Origin: Paenibacillus sp. PL91
Lineage (GTDB): Bacteria; Bacillota; Bacilli; Paenibacillales; Paenibacillaceae
Direction: 5' to 3'
Assembly: GCF_012935325.2 (NCBI RefSeq)
Contig: NZ_JABBYG020000002.1
Coordinates: forward strand, 124,001-188,000
DNA: 64,000 nt
Notes under the pieces: generated by a model
Told to the model about the DNA's origin: nothing
The model's database searches: none
What the model saw: the letters and a program-made list of their open reading frames with translations, nothing else
Shown: piece after piece, positions 35,050-43,987 of the stretch
Position numbering within the stretch: position 1 is the first letter of the stretch
Layout of the letters: each line of letters begins with the position of its first letter
Position numbers and translations under genes: made by a program

Positions 35050-37031
35050 ATTCCTCCCTCCTCTCGAAGCGACACGCCGAATGCGCCAGCCAGCTCCTCC
35101 TTCAAAAATGCCTCGACCGTTAAGTCAAAAACAAGAAGGCGATTGCTGCTCCGATTTAATCGTTCAAGAGCGGATTGCAATACGTCTCGGTGCCTTGTTG
35201 AATCGCAGGCTGGTATTGATACATTCTCCATTGCCTCGACTTTCACACTCACTGTAGGCCAGCTGGTCGCATCCGCCGTATCGATAGCCTCTTGGTTTTG
35301 GATATCCAGAAGTGCGCGCTGCAATGCTCTGCGCAGCGCCCCAGTGCGGTTGAAGTCAACCGCGCCATACCAGCTGTCTTTTGTTCCGATCCACACAACA
35401 GGAAATCCTATTACATCCTCGCCAAAAGCAATCGTAGGCGTACCTTTTAGCGTCGTTAACGCACTTAAATAATAGCGGCTGCGGATATCATCGATTTGAC
35501 TAATCCGTGCTAAAACGACAGAAGGATCGCGCTCTTTAAGCTTGTTGATAAACGCAGCTGTCAAACATTTTTGCAAGCCTCGGCAAATCCCTTCCGCGGT
35601 CGATTCCCCCGCTCCGACGCCCACGTATTCATACGGCCGCTTGATGTCAGAGCTGCTGTTCTCACGTTGCTCGGCTTGAATAAGCAAATCTGTCATTCTT
35701 GATAGATAAGACTCAATTCCAGCAAGCCCAGCCTCCCTGCGCGCTTCCTCATGATTAATGCCATTGCAAATTTTGACTGGAAGAAGCTCCGCCGGTCCTG
35801 CCGATAGCGGGTCTACCGCCTGAATTAGGCATTGGGAGAGCGGAAGCTGCCGTAATTCCCCTTCTTCCCAACGATGAAAAATGCCCGTTTCACTAGACGT
35901 TAACTGGCTGAAGTAAGTAATCAAAGCAGTTGAACTCTTCTCTTCTTGCTCCCTTTCCAGCATTAAATCCAAATTTTCTATTCGTTTGATAGAAGGGCGA
36001 CTGCCTGCAAGCGGATGTGGGAGAAACGGATGCCATCCACCCTCCAATGTCTCCAAGTCAAGCAGAAACAATTTATTTTTGAGTGCGGACACCGCAACTT
36101 CTGTAGCTGTTTTCAGCCATTCAAAAACGATGACATTTGCAAGCATCGCTTCTGCGGTGGATGAGGCTGTGTTATGCTGAGGATCTTTATAAATGGCGCG
36201 ATGGTGGACCCTGCGCCAAGCGGAATCCCAGTCTCCATCCGAATCCGGATGGATCAGCGGTCCGGCTAGACCAGCCTGCTTCAGCAGCATTGCAGGAAGC
36301 AGCACCTTTCTCTCCTCCCTGCAGAACTGTTGAAGCGATCTCAATACCGGCTCCCCATCCTCACCAGACACGAACAATACGGCATCGAACGGCTGCACCA
36401 CCGACCGCCAATCGATCTCGCCCTCCTTTGGCAAAGCAATCTCGTCCAACTTGACCTCTAGGTCCTCACGGCGTGTATGCTCCGCGAGCTCCAATATTCG
36501 CTTTCGATTCGTCGATTCTGGATTCGTAATCAGCATGTGAATATGGGGAATTCCAGATTCTAACAATGACTTCATTAATGAAACAAAAAAAGAGCCAGAC
36601 CCGACGGCAAGTACGTTTGACTGTCGAAAAAGCTGAAATCGGTAAGCGCCCGAGCCTTCAAAGCTGTCCAAAAATTCGATTTGAGAAGCATATTTCTTAA
36701 GTACAGCCTCTTGCAGCGTATGCGGCCGATCCCGGCTTACATCCCGAACATAACCGTTCGCATACAGCACTTCCGCGATTTCGTATACATGCTTTTGGTA
36801 TTGCTCCGGCAATCCATCAGTCAAATCATTCATCGTGTGCTCACCGTTAAATACCGGCATTAATTTCTCAATCCATTGACTGATCGTATTGCCCTCCATC
36901 CGAAACGAGCCAATGTTGTTCCGAAAATAGACGCTTCCGTCAGAGCTCGGGAGAAAAAAAGTATCCCCTCTCACTTTAAGACGCATAGAAGGATCCAAAT
37001 GCCATTCCTCCTTATCGTGAATAATGCCCAT
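35046..37031 (-). CDS. ThiF-like 'thiazole bacteriocin maturation' partner protein
   Basis: 661 residues. The beginning (SMRLKVRGDTFFLPSSDGSVYFRNNIGSFRMEG) and the later Rossmann-like segment (QSNVLAVGSGSFFVSLMKSLLESG) match the ocin_ThiF_like family found only in heterocycloanthracin/sonorensin-type clusters. It probably recognises the precursor leader and presents it to the YcaO enzyme. Start uncertain: ATG at 37031 has only a weak site, whereas TTG at 36998 lies eight bases after AAGGAGG. Separated from the precursor gene by a terminator hairpin. Confidence 0.9.
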   Translation of the reverse strand: MGIIHDKEEWHLDPSMRLKVRGDTFFLPSSDGSVYFRNNIGSFRMEGNTISQWIEKLMPVFNGEHTMNDLTDGLPEQYQKHVYEIAEVLYANGYVRDVSRDRPHTLQEAVLKKYASQIEFLDSFEGSGAYRFQLFRQSNVLAVGSGSFFVSLMKSLLESGIPHIHMLITNPESTNRKRILELAEHTRREDLEVKLDEIALPKEGEIDWRSVVQPFDAVLFVSGEDGEPVLRSLQQFCREERKVLLPAMLLKQAGLAGPLIHPDSDGDWDSAWRRVHHRAIYKDPQHNTASSTAEAMLANVIVFEWLKTATEVAVSALKNKLFLLDLETLEGGWHPFLPHPLAGSRPSIKRIENLDLMLEREQEEKSSTALITYFSQLTSSETGIFHRWEEGELRQLPLSQCLIQAVDPLSAGPAELLPVKICNGINHEEARREAGLAGIESYLSRMTDLLIQAEQRENSSSDIKRPYEYVGVGAGESTAEGICRGLQKCLTAAFINKLKERDPSVVLARISQIDDIRSRYYLSALTTLKGTPTIAFGEDVIGFPVVWIGTKDSWYGAVDFNRTGALRRALQRALLDIQNQEAIDTADATSWPTVSVKVEAMENVSIPACDSTRHRDVLQSALERLNRSSNRLLVFDLTVEAFLKEELAGAFGVSLREEGGI

Positions 37032-37102
37032 AAAAAAATTTTCAACATTTCCTCTTTAAAGGTATGTATGGCTATTTGTCCGTCATGCCAGTTCTTAAAT
37101 AG

Positions 37103-37137
37103 AAAAAAACCCCTGTCAGCTGAATCGCTTACAGAGG
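37103..37137 (-). terminator. Terminator/attenuator between precursor and modification genes
   Basis: Minus strand: CCTCTGT...ACAGGGG arms with an inner AGC/GCT pair followed by seven T. It should let most transcripts stop after the precursor gene, giving excess peptide over enzymes. Confidence 0.75.
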
Positions 37138-37168
37138 CGTCTTGAATATTTCACTTAGTTAAAATGCA

Positions 37169-37420
37169 TTAGCGGCAGCGTGCACAGCCAGCACAACGAG
37201 CGCAGCCTCCGCAGCGCGCACAGCCCCCGCACCTGAAACAGTTGCTGCATCCGGCACAGGAACCACAGGAACAAAAACCGATACAAAAGCCAATGCAAAA
37301 ACCGATGCAAAGCCGTGCATTGTTAGGGTCCACTTGGCCTTGACCGGCATTTGGCGTCATTCCGCTCGATTTGTAAGGGTCAATATTCAAATTTTGCAGA
37401 TCATTTTTAAACTCATTCAT
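37169..37420 (-). CDS. Heterocycloanthracin/sonorensin-family precursor peptide
   Basis: 83 residues. Leader: MNEFKNDLQNLNIDPYKSSG then MTPNAGQGQVDPNNARL, the conserved leader of this family. Core: 15 Cys, first as three CIGF tetrads, then a C-S-C junction, then Cys every third residue (CGSCAGCSNC, CFRCGGCARC and so on) to a final Arg. The Cys residues are the expected sites of thiazole formation by the downstream enzymes; Ser positions may give oxazole. GGAGG lies eight bases before the ATG. Product: a linear azole-rich peptide with probable antibacterial activity. No dedicated exporter or protease is encoded next to it. Confidence 0.93.
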   Translation of the reverse strand: MNEFKNDLQNLNIDPYKSSGMTPNAGQGQVDPNNARLCIGFCIGFCIGFCSCGSCAGCSNCFRCGGCARCGGCARCAGCARCR

Positions 37421-37453
37421 CTCAGTAGCCTCCGTATATGTTCATCATTTTTT

Positions 37454-37526
37454 CAACGGCTAAGACCAGCATGAACAACTGTAGTTAAAGCAGCTCAAAC
37501 TGGCCTAATGCCGTTGTTTGTTCATG
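37454..37526 (-). other. Interleaved inverted repeats in the precursor leader (possible pseudoknot)
   Basis: On the transcript, CATGAACAA (37526-37518) can pair with TTGTTCATG (37478-37470) and CAACGGC (37516-37510) with GCCGTTG (37460-37454). The order is A-B-A'-B', so the stems either exclude each other or form an H-type pseudoknot, ending about 33 bp before the start codon. Confidence 0.55.
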
Positions 37527-37610
37527 ACATATACGTATGAAATTACCTCCGCTAGTGTTACTGCTGCATTTGCCTAGTTGCAAAATAATAGAAATGCTCA
37601 TAAACATGCA

Positions 37611-37652
37611 AAGAGGCTGCCTCCATAGTCATTGACGTTGAAGGCAGCCTCC
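37611..37652 (-). terminator. Terminator after the RND efflux gene
   Basis: GAGGCTGCC and GGCAGCCTC arms around a 21-base loop, directly after the 3' end of the RND gene. Confidence 0.8.
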
Positions 37653-37675
37653 TATTTATGAAGACTTTGTTAAGC

Positions 37676-40600
37676 TTATTCTGCAATACCCGTTTTCTTC
37701 TTGCGGTTTAAGAACTCATATACGATAGGGACGATAATGAGCGTAAGCAGCGTGGAGCTCGTTAGGCCGCCAATGACTGTTACCGCCATCCCTTTGGAGA
37801 TCAAACCGCCGGATTCAAAACCGAACGCAAGCGGAAGCAATGCTCCAACCGTCGCAATCGCCGTCATCAAGATCGGACGAAGGCGAGTACCCGCTGCTTC
37901 AATCAATGCATCGCGTACGGATAGACCTTCTTTCTCCTTCTGAATGACACGATCTACGAGTACGATCGCATTCGTAACGACAATACCGATCAGCATCAGC
38001 GCTCCGATCATAGCCGTCACACTAAGTGTTTCCCCGGCAATGAGCAAGCCTACTAATGCGCCAATAATCGTAAACGGCAAGGAGAACAAAATAGCAAATG
38101 GCGTTAAAGCTCCGCCAAACGTAATGACGAGCACCAAATATACAACCGCAATTGCAGCAAGCATCGCTAGACCAAGCTGTGTAAAGGATTCAGTGATTTG
38201 CTCCGTTACACCACCCATATCGATATCAATTCCAGCAGGCAATTCAGTATCGTCAATCAACTTCTGGATTTCTGCAGATACTTTACCAACATCAGAAGCT
38301 GTTACATCGGCCTTTACTTCTGCATAAATACGGTCATCTCGTCTTGTGATCGTATTTGGCGATTCGCCTTCCTCGATCGTAACGACATCTTTAAGAGCTA
38401 CTTCTGTACCGAGCTGTGAGGTTAGCTTCACATTCTCAAGATCCGCTTTGCTTGAATAGGTTTTGCTTTCAACCTTCACATAAACATTAAATTGCTCGCC
38501 ATCCTTCTCAATCGTCGTCAGAACGGGACGTTCACGAACGGGACTAAGCGCCATCGCAATTTGACCTGCAGTAAGGCCATTTTGGCTTAGCTTCTCTTGA
38601 TTGGCGACGAGACGATATTGCTCATACGTTGCGGACAGGCTGGAATCAATATTTTTAAGATCCTTGTGATCCGCAAGCTTCGTCATTAAATCATCAACAA
38701 CGGGCTGAAGCGACTTCATATCCGGTCCAAACACGAGCATCGAGATGCCCGAGCCTCCAAGGCCGCCGCCTGTAAAGTCCTGCTGCTTCCACTCGCCTTT
38801 TCCGCCAAGCTCCTGCAGAAGAGGTACGATTTTTTCTTTCTCATCTGTAAATTCAGCAAAATCTTCGTCATAGCTCAGGTTGAACAGCGCTTGCTTGGAT
38901 GCTCCTGGGCTAAATGGATTTTGGCCGCCCACAGCATATTGCACGACGGTGATGCCTTCGCGATCTAGTAATGTTTTCTCCGCCTCAAGCGCCATCTCCT
39001 CAACCTGCTCGCGTGTTTCGCCAGGCGCCGGGTTGTAAGATACGACCATCATTTTCTGTTCGTCGCCTGAGATGAAGCTAGTCCCGATAACCGGAACGAG
39101 GAACAGGCTGCCAACAAGGAGAAGAACGGCTAATCCAAAAGCGATCAGCTTGTGGTTCAGCGACCAGCGCAGCACACCTTTATACCATTCAGCCAGACGT
39201 CCGGGCTTATCATGATGCGCCTTGCCTGGCTTCAGGCCTTTGCGGAACATCATATGCGCCAGCATCGGAACGACAGTAATGGCAACAAGAAGCGATGCTA
39301 AAAGTGCAAAAACGATCGTTAATGCGAACGGAAGGAACATTTCGCCAATCATGCCGGATACAAGCCCAAGCGGCAGGAATACGGCGATCGTTACGATTGT
39401 TGACGCCAAAATCGGGATGAACATTTCCTTCGTTGCATCGAGAATTAAGTCCTTGCCCTTCAGCTTCTCTGTTGAGAGAGCCATTCGGCGGTAGACGTTC
39501 TCGATCACGACGATGGAGTCATCAATAACGCGTCCGATTGCAACGGTCATTGCCCCAAGCGTCATAATGTTCAGTGTGATATCCATTTGGCCCAAAACGA
39601 GCAGCGCGATAAGGATAGAAAGCGGAATGGATACGACTGCAATAATCGTTGAACGAATGTCACGCAAGAAAATCATAATGATGATAACAGCTAACAATGC
39701 CCCTATAATCGCCTTGCTAAGCATCGTATGAACGGAATCCTCGATCGGCTTACCCTGATCAAGCGTCGTTACAAAGGATAGGCCGGCATTTTTACTTTCC
39801 ATCTCTTTAATTTCATCTTTAACGTTATTTACGACATCGACTGTATTAGCATCAGCCGATTTCACTACGTTTAATCCGATTGCATCCTTGCCGTTCGTTC
39901 TGGAGATCGATTCCGCTTTGCCGACGATGCTAATATCCGCAATATCGCTAAGCTTGACTCCCGGCATGATGATTAAACTTTTCAGATCATCCTCGCTGGA
40001 AACATTTCCGTCAACAACGATCGCTTTCTCCGAATCGCCGAATTCATATATGCCAAGCGGCACGGATATCGTCGAGGCTTGAATGATGCCTTTCACCATA
40101 TCCTCGGTTAATCCGATTTGCTTGAGTTTATCCGCTTTGAAGGCCAGCTCGCCTTCCATTACGTTTTGGCCGGACATTTGAATGCTGGCTACACCATCGA
40201 TGCCTTGCAAACGAGGCAAAATATTAGTTTGCACTTCCTTCGTAAGCTGCTCCAAATTCATGCTGTCGTTAGATAAGCTAAGCGACAAAACCGGGAAGGC
40301 ATTCAGACTGATGCGAGATACCGAAGGGTCCTGCGCTCCTTCTGGGAGCGATATCTCCGCAAGCACATTTTTCACTTCGGCTGCCGCTTCATCCATATCC
40401 ATCTCATACGTATATTCGATTACAACCGATGAAGCATTCTCATAGGATGTGGAGCTAACCACGTTAACGCCCTTCAAATTGCGCGTTCGCTGTTCGATTG
40501 GCTTCGTAACTTTCTCCATAATTTCTTCAGGAGCAGCGCCAGGCAGTACCGTCGTTACGCTAACGATAGGCACTGTAATATCCGGCAAAGTCTCCATCTT

Positions 40601-40699
40601 CATATTCATGCCGGAGTAAAGCCCAGCAAACAACACTAGCAGTGTCAAAATCCATAAAGCAAATTTGTTATTAAGCGAAAATCGGATCATACTTTTCAA
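37676..40699 (-). CDS. RND-family efflux permease (SwrC/AcrB-like)
   Basis: 1007 residues with the duplicated RND layout: helix 1 (FALWILTLLVLFAGLYSGM), a large extracytoplasmic loop, a helix bundle containing GRVIDDSIVVIENVYR (conserved charged residues of the proton relay), then the second half ending ...TLLTLIIVPIVYEFL. VTTVLPGAAPEEIMEKVTKPIE is the usual pore-domain start. In Gram-positive bacteria such pumps (for example SwrC for surfactin) export lipopeptides, bile salts or drugs. It starts with TTG behind GAGGAG and follows the two-component genes, which probably regulate it. Adjacent to the azole-peptide cluster, so export or immunity is conceivable but untested. Confidence 0.93.
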   Translation of the reverse strand: MKSMIRFSLNNKFALWILTLLVLFAGLYSGMNMKMETLPDITVPIVSVTTVLPGAAPEEIMEKVTKPIEQRTRNLKGVNVVSSTSYENASSVVIEYTYEMDMDEAAAEVKNVLAEISLPEGAQDPSVSRISLNAFPVLSLSLSNDSMNLEQLTKEVQTNILPRLQGIDGVASIQMSGQNVMEGELAFKADKLKQIGLTEDMVKGIIQASTISVPLGIYEFGDSEKAIVVDGNVSSEDDLKSLIIMPGVKLSDIADISIVGKAESISRTNGKDAIGLNVVKSADANTVDVVNNVKDEIKEMESKNAGLSFVTTLDQGKPIEDSVHTMLSKAIIGALLAVIIIMIFLRDIRSTIIAVVSIPLSILIALLVLGQMDITLNIMTLGAMTVAIGRVIDDSIVVIENVYRRMALSTEKLKGKDLILDATKEMFIPILASTIVTIAVFLPLGLVSGMIGEMFLPFALTIVFALLASLLVAITVVPMLAHMMFRKGLKPGKAHHDKPGRLAEWYKGVLRWSLNHKLIAFGLAVLLLVGSLFLVPVIGTSFISGDEQKMMVVSYNPAPGETREQVEEMALEAEKTLLDREGITVVQYAVGGQNPFSPGASKQALFNLSYDEDFAEFTDEKEKIVPLLQELGGKGEWKQQDFTGGGLGGSGISMLVFGPDMKSLQPVVDDLMTKLADHKDLKNIDSSLSATYEQYRLVANQEKLSQNGLTAGQIAMALSPVRERPVLTTIEKDGEQFNVYVKVESKTYSSKADLENVKLTSQLGTEVALKDVVTIEEGESPNTITRRDDRIYAEVKADVTASDVGKVSAEIQKLIDDTELPAGIDIDMGGVTEQITESFTQLGLAMLAAIAVVYLVLVITFGGALTPFAILFSLPFTIIGALVGLLIAGETLSVTAMIGALMLIGIVVTNAIVLVDRVIQKEKEGLSVRDALIEAAGTRLRPILMTAIATVGALLPLAFGFESGGLISKGMAVTVIGGLTSSTLLTLIIVPIVYEFLNRKKKTGIAE

Positions 40700-40732
40700 T
40701 GGGTTCCACTCCTCGTCTTCTATCTATAGTTG

Positions 40733-41422
40733 CTATACTTTAAAGCGGTAGCCCACTCCCCAGATTGTCTCGATATATTGAGGTTTCGATGGGTCATGCT
40801 CTATTTTCTCGCGCAGCCTCCGTATATGGACCGTTACCGTAGCTGCGTCACCATTGGAATCAAGCCCCCAAATCCGCTCGAAAAGCTCTTCCTTCTCAAA
40901 TACCCGATTCGGATGTGAAGCTAGCAGCAGCAGAAGCTCATACTCCTTAGACGTCAGCATCGCTTCCTGTTCATGAATCATGACTCTGCGGGACGGCTTA
41001 TCTATCAATAATCCGCGAATGCGAATATGGTCGCCTCGCTCGCCTTTGTCCCCGGTAAGCCTCTCATATCGAGCCAAATGCGCTTTCACGCGAGCTACCA
41101 GCTCACTGGGACTAAATGGTTTCGTCATATAATCATCAGCGCCTAAGCCAAGACCTCTAATTTTATCGATGTCTTCCTTCTTGGCTGTCACCATTAGTAC
41201 AGGAATGTTGACCGATTGTCTAATTTGCCGGCAAATTTCGAAGCCGTCTATTTTGGGCAGCATCACATCCAATATAATGAGGTCAAACTTTCCTTCCAAT
41301 GCTTTTTGCAGGCCAATATCGCCTCTCCCCTCGATGTGTACGGAGAAACCATAGCTTTCCAAATAATCACGTTCCAGCTCGGCAATGGCCTTCTCGTCTT
41401 CAATGATTAGTATGTTCTTCAT
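40733..41422 (-). CDS. OmpR-family response regulator
   Basis: 229 residues. Receiver domain with acidic pocket IIEDEKA, phospho-acceptor Asp in LIILDVMLPKIDG and Lys in MVTAKKED. The winged-helix output domain follows (LTSKEYELLLLLASHPNRVFEKEELFERIWG, VTVHIRRLREKIE). The ATG at 41422 is chosen because MKNILIIEDE is the normal start of the fold. Its beginning overlaps the kinase gene... the two are read from the same transcript with the kinase first, overlapping by 23 bp, and the RND gene follows 33 bp later. Confidence 0.95.
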   Translation of the reverse strand: MKNILIIEDEKAIAELERDYLESYGFSVHIEGRGDIGLQKALEGKFDLIILDVMLPKIDGFEICRQIRQSVNIPVLMVTAKKEDIDKIRGLGLGADDYMTKPFSPSELVARVKAHLARYERLTGDKGERGDHIRIRGLLIDKPSRRVMIHEQEAMLTSKEYELLLLLASHPNRVFEKEELFERIWGLDSNGDAATVTVHIRRLREKIEHDPSKPQYIETIWGVGYRFKV

Positions 41423-42878
41423 GCTCTTCCACCGTTTTGACGATTGTCGACTTCGGCAGCTTAAGACAGAACCTAGCTCCGCCATGCTTGACATTCTCTG
41501 CCCATACGACACCGCCATGCCCTTCAATAATTTGTTTGACTATCGCAAGGCCGAGGCCGCTTCCTCCTGTTTCCGAGTTGCGCGATTGCTCTGCACGATA
41601 GAATCGATCAAAAATATACGGTAAATCCTCCTCTTCAATCCCAGGACCAGTGTCTTCAATTTCCACCAGCGCATATTGCCCTTGCTCCTTCACGCTGACT
41701 TTGATCTCCTTGTTTGCTTGCTCGGACTGCTGGCCCATATATTTGACACAATTATTCAAAACATTAGTGAGCACCCGGCTTAGCTTATCAGGATCTGCGG
41801 CGATTAAGATCGAATTCGCATCATCCTTCGGATAAAGCAGCTTAACGCCAGACTTGTCCAGATCAAAGCGCTGCTCTTCCAAAAAATGCTCCAAATATCG
41901 ACGAATATCGATGACTTTGAAATCGTATGCGACCGTTTGAAGATCGAGCTTGGAGAACAGGAACAGCTCATCGATTAATTGATCCATGTCAGCTGCCTTC
42001 CTGTAGATCGTTTCCATATAACGTTTGCGCTTCTCATCCGTATTTGCAATTCCATCCATAATGCCTTCAACGTAACCTTTAATCGCGGATATTGGCGTTT
42101 TCAAGTCATGGGAAATATGGGATAGCAGCATCTTTCGATTTTCTTCATATTGCAAGCTTTGTTCGATGGAATGCTGCAGTCTCACTCGCATTTCCTCGAA
42201 CGCGATGCTCAGCTGTCCAATTTCCCCTTTAGTCGTCGCTACGACCTTGTGTGACAAGTCACCATCCTTAATCTGCAGCGCCGCTGCTTCCAGCTTCTTA
42301 ATGGGTCGGATGATGCTTCTGGAAACAAAGTAGGTAAGCAGCAGGCTCGTTAACCCAATCAATGCCAAGGTGAATACGTTGCTTGCGGGTCTCCAGTGAA
42401 TAGGAACGATGTCTTTGCGCCTAAAAAGCACCACCTTGCCTTCGCTTCCATCCGGATAAACAAAATGGAGCACATTTGTTTCGAACCGGAACGAATGAAA
42501 GGTCACCGACTCAGGCGGAAGGTCCAGCAGTTTCTGCCAATTTTCTGTCGGCTCGAGCTGATCGAGGAAAGGAGCAATCGATATGATCTGTCCATTCTTG
42601 GAAATGAGAAGTCCTGCCCACAGCTCTCCGAGCCTTTTTTGGATATCCAACAAATACTTCTCATTCTCTAACTGTCCCGCGTCATTTTTCAGCACATAAG
42701 ACAATTCGCCGTACACGATTGCTTGCTGATAAGGCTCCCTACGCTCTTGTTCAAAATATTGGCGGACATCCTCTTCCCCGCGTGCGTAAAAAACGAATAC
42801 CACAAAAACAAACATAATAATGAGCGGTACAAAAACCATTGCTAAGTAAGACATGTACAGCTTCACTCGGATCGACAA
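41400..42878 (-). CDS. Sensor histidine kinase with HAMP domain
   Basis: 492 residues. Two transmembrane helices (LAMVFVPLIIMFVFVVFVFYA and VFTLALIGLTSLLLTYFVS) bracket an extracellular sensor of about 130 residues. HAMP domain follows, then H-box SHISHDLKTPISAIKGYVEG, N-box VLNNCVKYM, G1 DTGPGIEEED and G2 GSGLGLAIVKQI. Starts with TTG behind GAGGCG. It probably senses envelope or antimicrobial-peptide stress and controls the RND pump encoded downstream; the signal is not known. Confidence 0.95.
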   Translation of the reverse strand: MSIRVKLYMSYLAMVFVPLIIMFVFVVFVFYARGEEDVRQYFEQERREPYQQAIVYGELSYVLKNDAGQLENEKYLLDIQKRLGELWAGLLISKNGQIISIAPFLDQLEPTENWQKLLDLPPESVTFHSFRFETNVLHFVYPDGSEGKVVLFRRKDIVPIHWRPASNVFTLALIGLTSLLLTYFVSRSIIRPIKKLEAAALQIKDGDLSHKVVATTKGEIGQLSIAFEEMRVRLQHSIEQSLQYEENRKMLLSHISHDLKTPISAIKGYVEGIMDGIANTDEKRKRYMETIYRKAADMDQLIDELFLFSKLDLQTVAYDFKVIDIRRYLEHFLEEQRFDLDKSGVKLLYPKDDANSILIAADPDKLSRVLTNVLNNCVKYMGQQSEQANKEIKVSVKEQGQYALVEIEDTGPGIEEEDLPYIFDRFYRAEQSRNSETGGSGLGLAIVKQIIEGHGGVVWAENVKHGGARFCLKLPKSTIVKTVEEHEEHTNH

Positions 42879-43044
42879 TTCCGTTCACGCCTCGCTTAAA
42901 CTTTATTGTTGAGTCTATGGTTAATCATAAAGGCTATTTCTAAACGAACTTGTAACCAATTCTTACGAAATTATTACGTTTAGTTGTATAGGCTTCGATT
43001 CTATTAATGTCATTATTATTTAATGCAATAAAATATTTATAAGA

Positions 43045-43968
43045 TTAAATTGTACAGTTTAGTTTTTTTGAGATGAGAAACGTGCTAAGCATCAGGACTG
43101 CTGCAAGTATCCAGTGGTATATAACCCAAACGGTTAATGAAAATTCCTGCTGGTCATACAAAAGCTTATAGCAAAAAATAATGCCGATCAGTAAGGAAGA
43201 AAAGAAGATTCCTCGTGCAGCCCGACGATTCCGAACCGCTAATTGCAGTGCTGAAGTTACAAATAGCCCTACTAATGCGGATGTTATCGGCGCTACAACC
43301 CAAATGCTAACGGAGAAGAAGCGATCTGCAAACAAGAGTTTTCCTAATAGCAAAGCAAATGTAAGAAAAACAAGAAGCCCCCATTGCAAATAGGCGCTTC
43401 GCTGCTTAACATAGCTTTTATTCCTTGCCCGTTTCTTATACCAATTTATATATCGATACAAAAAATACAATCCGGGAACCATCGCGCCAAGAACAGACAA
43501 CGACAGCTGGAGGATATGATAGACATAATCCCCCATGATCATGCTCTGTAGAAAAGGCACTCTCCTTACAAAAAAACCGCCGCTATGCGTGAAATGATCC
43601 AAAAACACATGCGAATAAAAACCAATTAACAATGATAAACAAAAGAATAGCCACTCAGAGGCTGTCGCCAAGCGCCATGGGCGATTCAAGGATGCGGCAA
43701 AAGCGCTGATTCCTCCAATGCCTGGCAGCAGCTCAGGCATTGCAGGCTTTATGATGCGGTGAAAAGCAAATGCAAACGCTATGCAAATAGGAAGCACAAG
43801 CAACAAGAAGCCGGACAAGGAATGGCCGATGGAACGAAATGGCTGCATCGCGATAAAGTATTCAATATCCGGCGCCATACTCCCGAGAATCAAACCGGTT
43901 AGGCTTAAGAAAGGAATCGCTTTCTTAAGCGGAGCCGCAAATAGCGGATGGGATAAAGTGAATGGCAT
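43045..43968 (-). CDS. DUF4184 family integral membrane protein
   Basis: 307 residues with about seven hydrophobic helices. The opening MPFTLSHPLFAAPLKK followed by LTGLILGSMAPDIEYFIA, and the SHVFLDHFTHSGGFF motif with conserved His and Asp residues, are characteristic of DUF4184, distantly like membrane-bound metal-dependent hydrolases (YdjM type). No substrate is known. It lies 19 bp after the signal peptidase gene and may be co-transcribed with it. Confidence 0.88.
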   Translation of the reverse strand: MPFTLSHPLFAAPLKKAIPFLSLTGLILGSMAPDIEYFIAMQPFRSIGHSLSGFLLLVLPICIAFAFAFHRIIKPAMPELLPGIGGISAFAASLNRPWRLATASEWLFFCLSLLIGFYSHVFLDHFTHSGGFFVRRVPFLQSMIMGDYVYHILQLSLSVLGAMVPGLYFLYRYINWYKKRARNKSYVKQRSAYLQWGLLVFLTFALLLGKLLFADRFFSVSIWVVAPITSALVGLFVTSALQLAVRNRRAARGIFFSSLLIGIIFCYKLLYDQQEFSLTVWVIYHWILAAVLMLSTFLISKKLNCTI

Positions 43969-43987
43969 CTTTTAGCCACAGCTCCTT

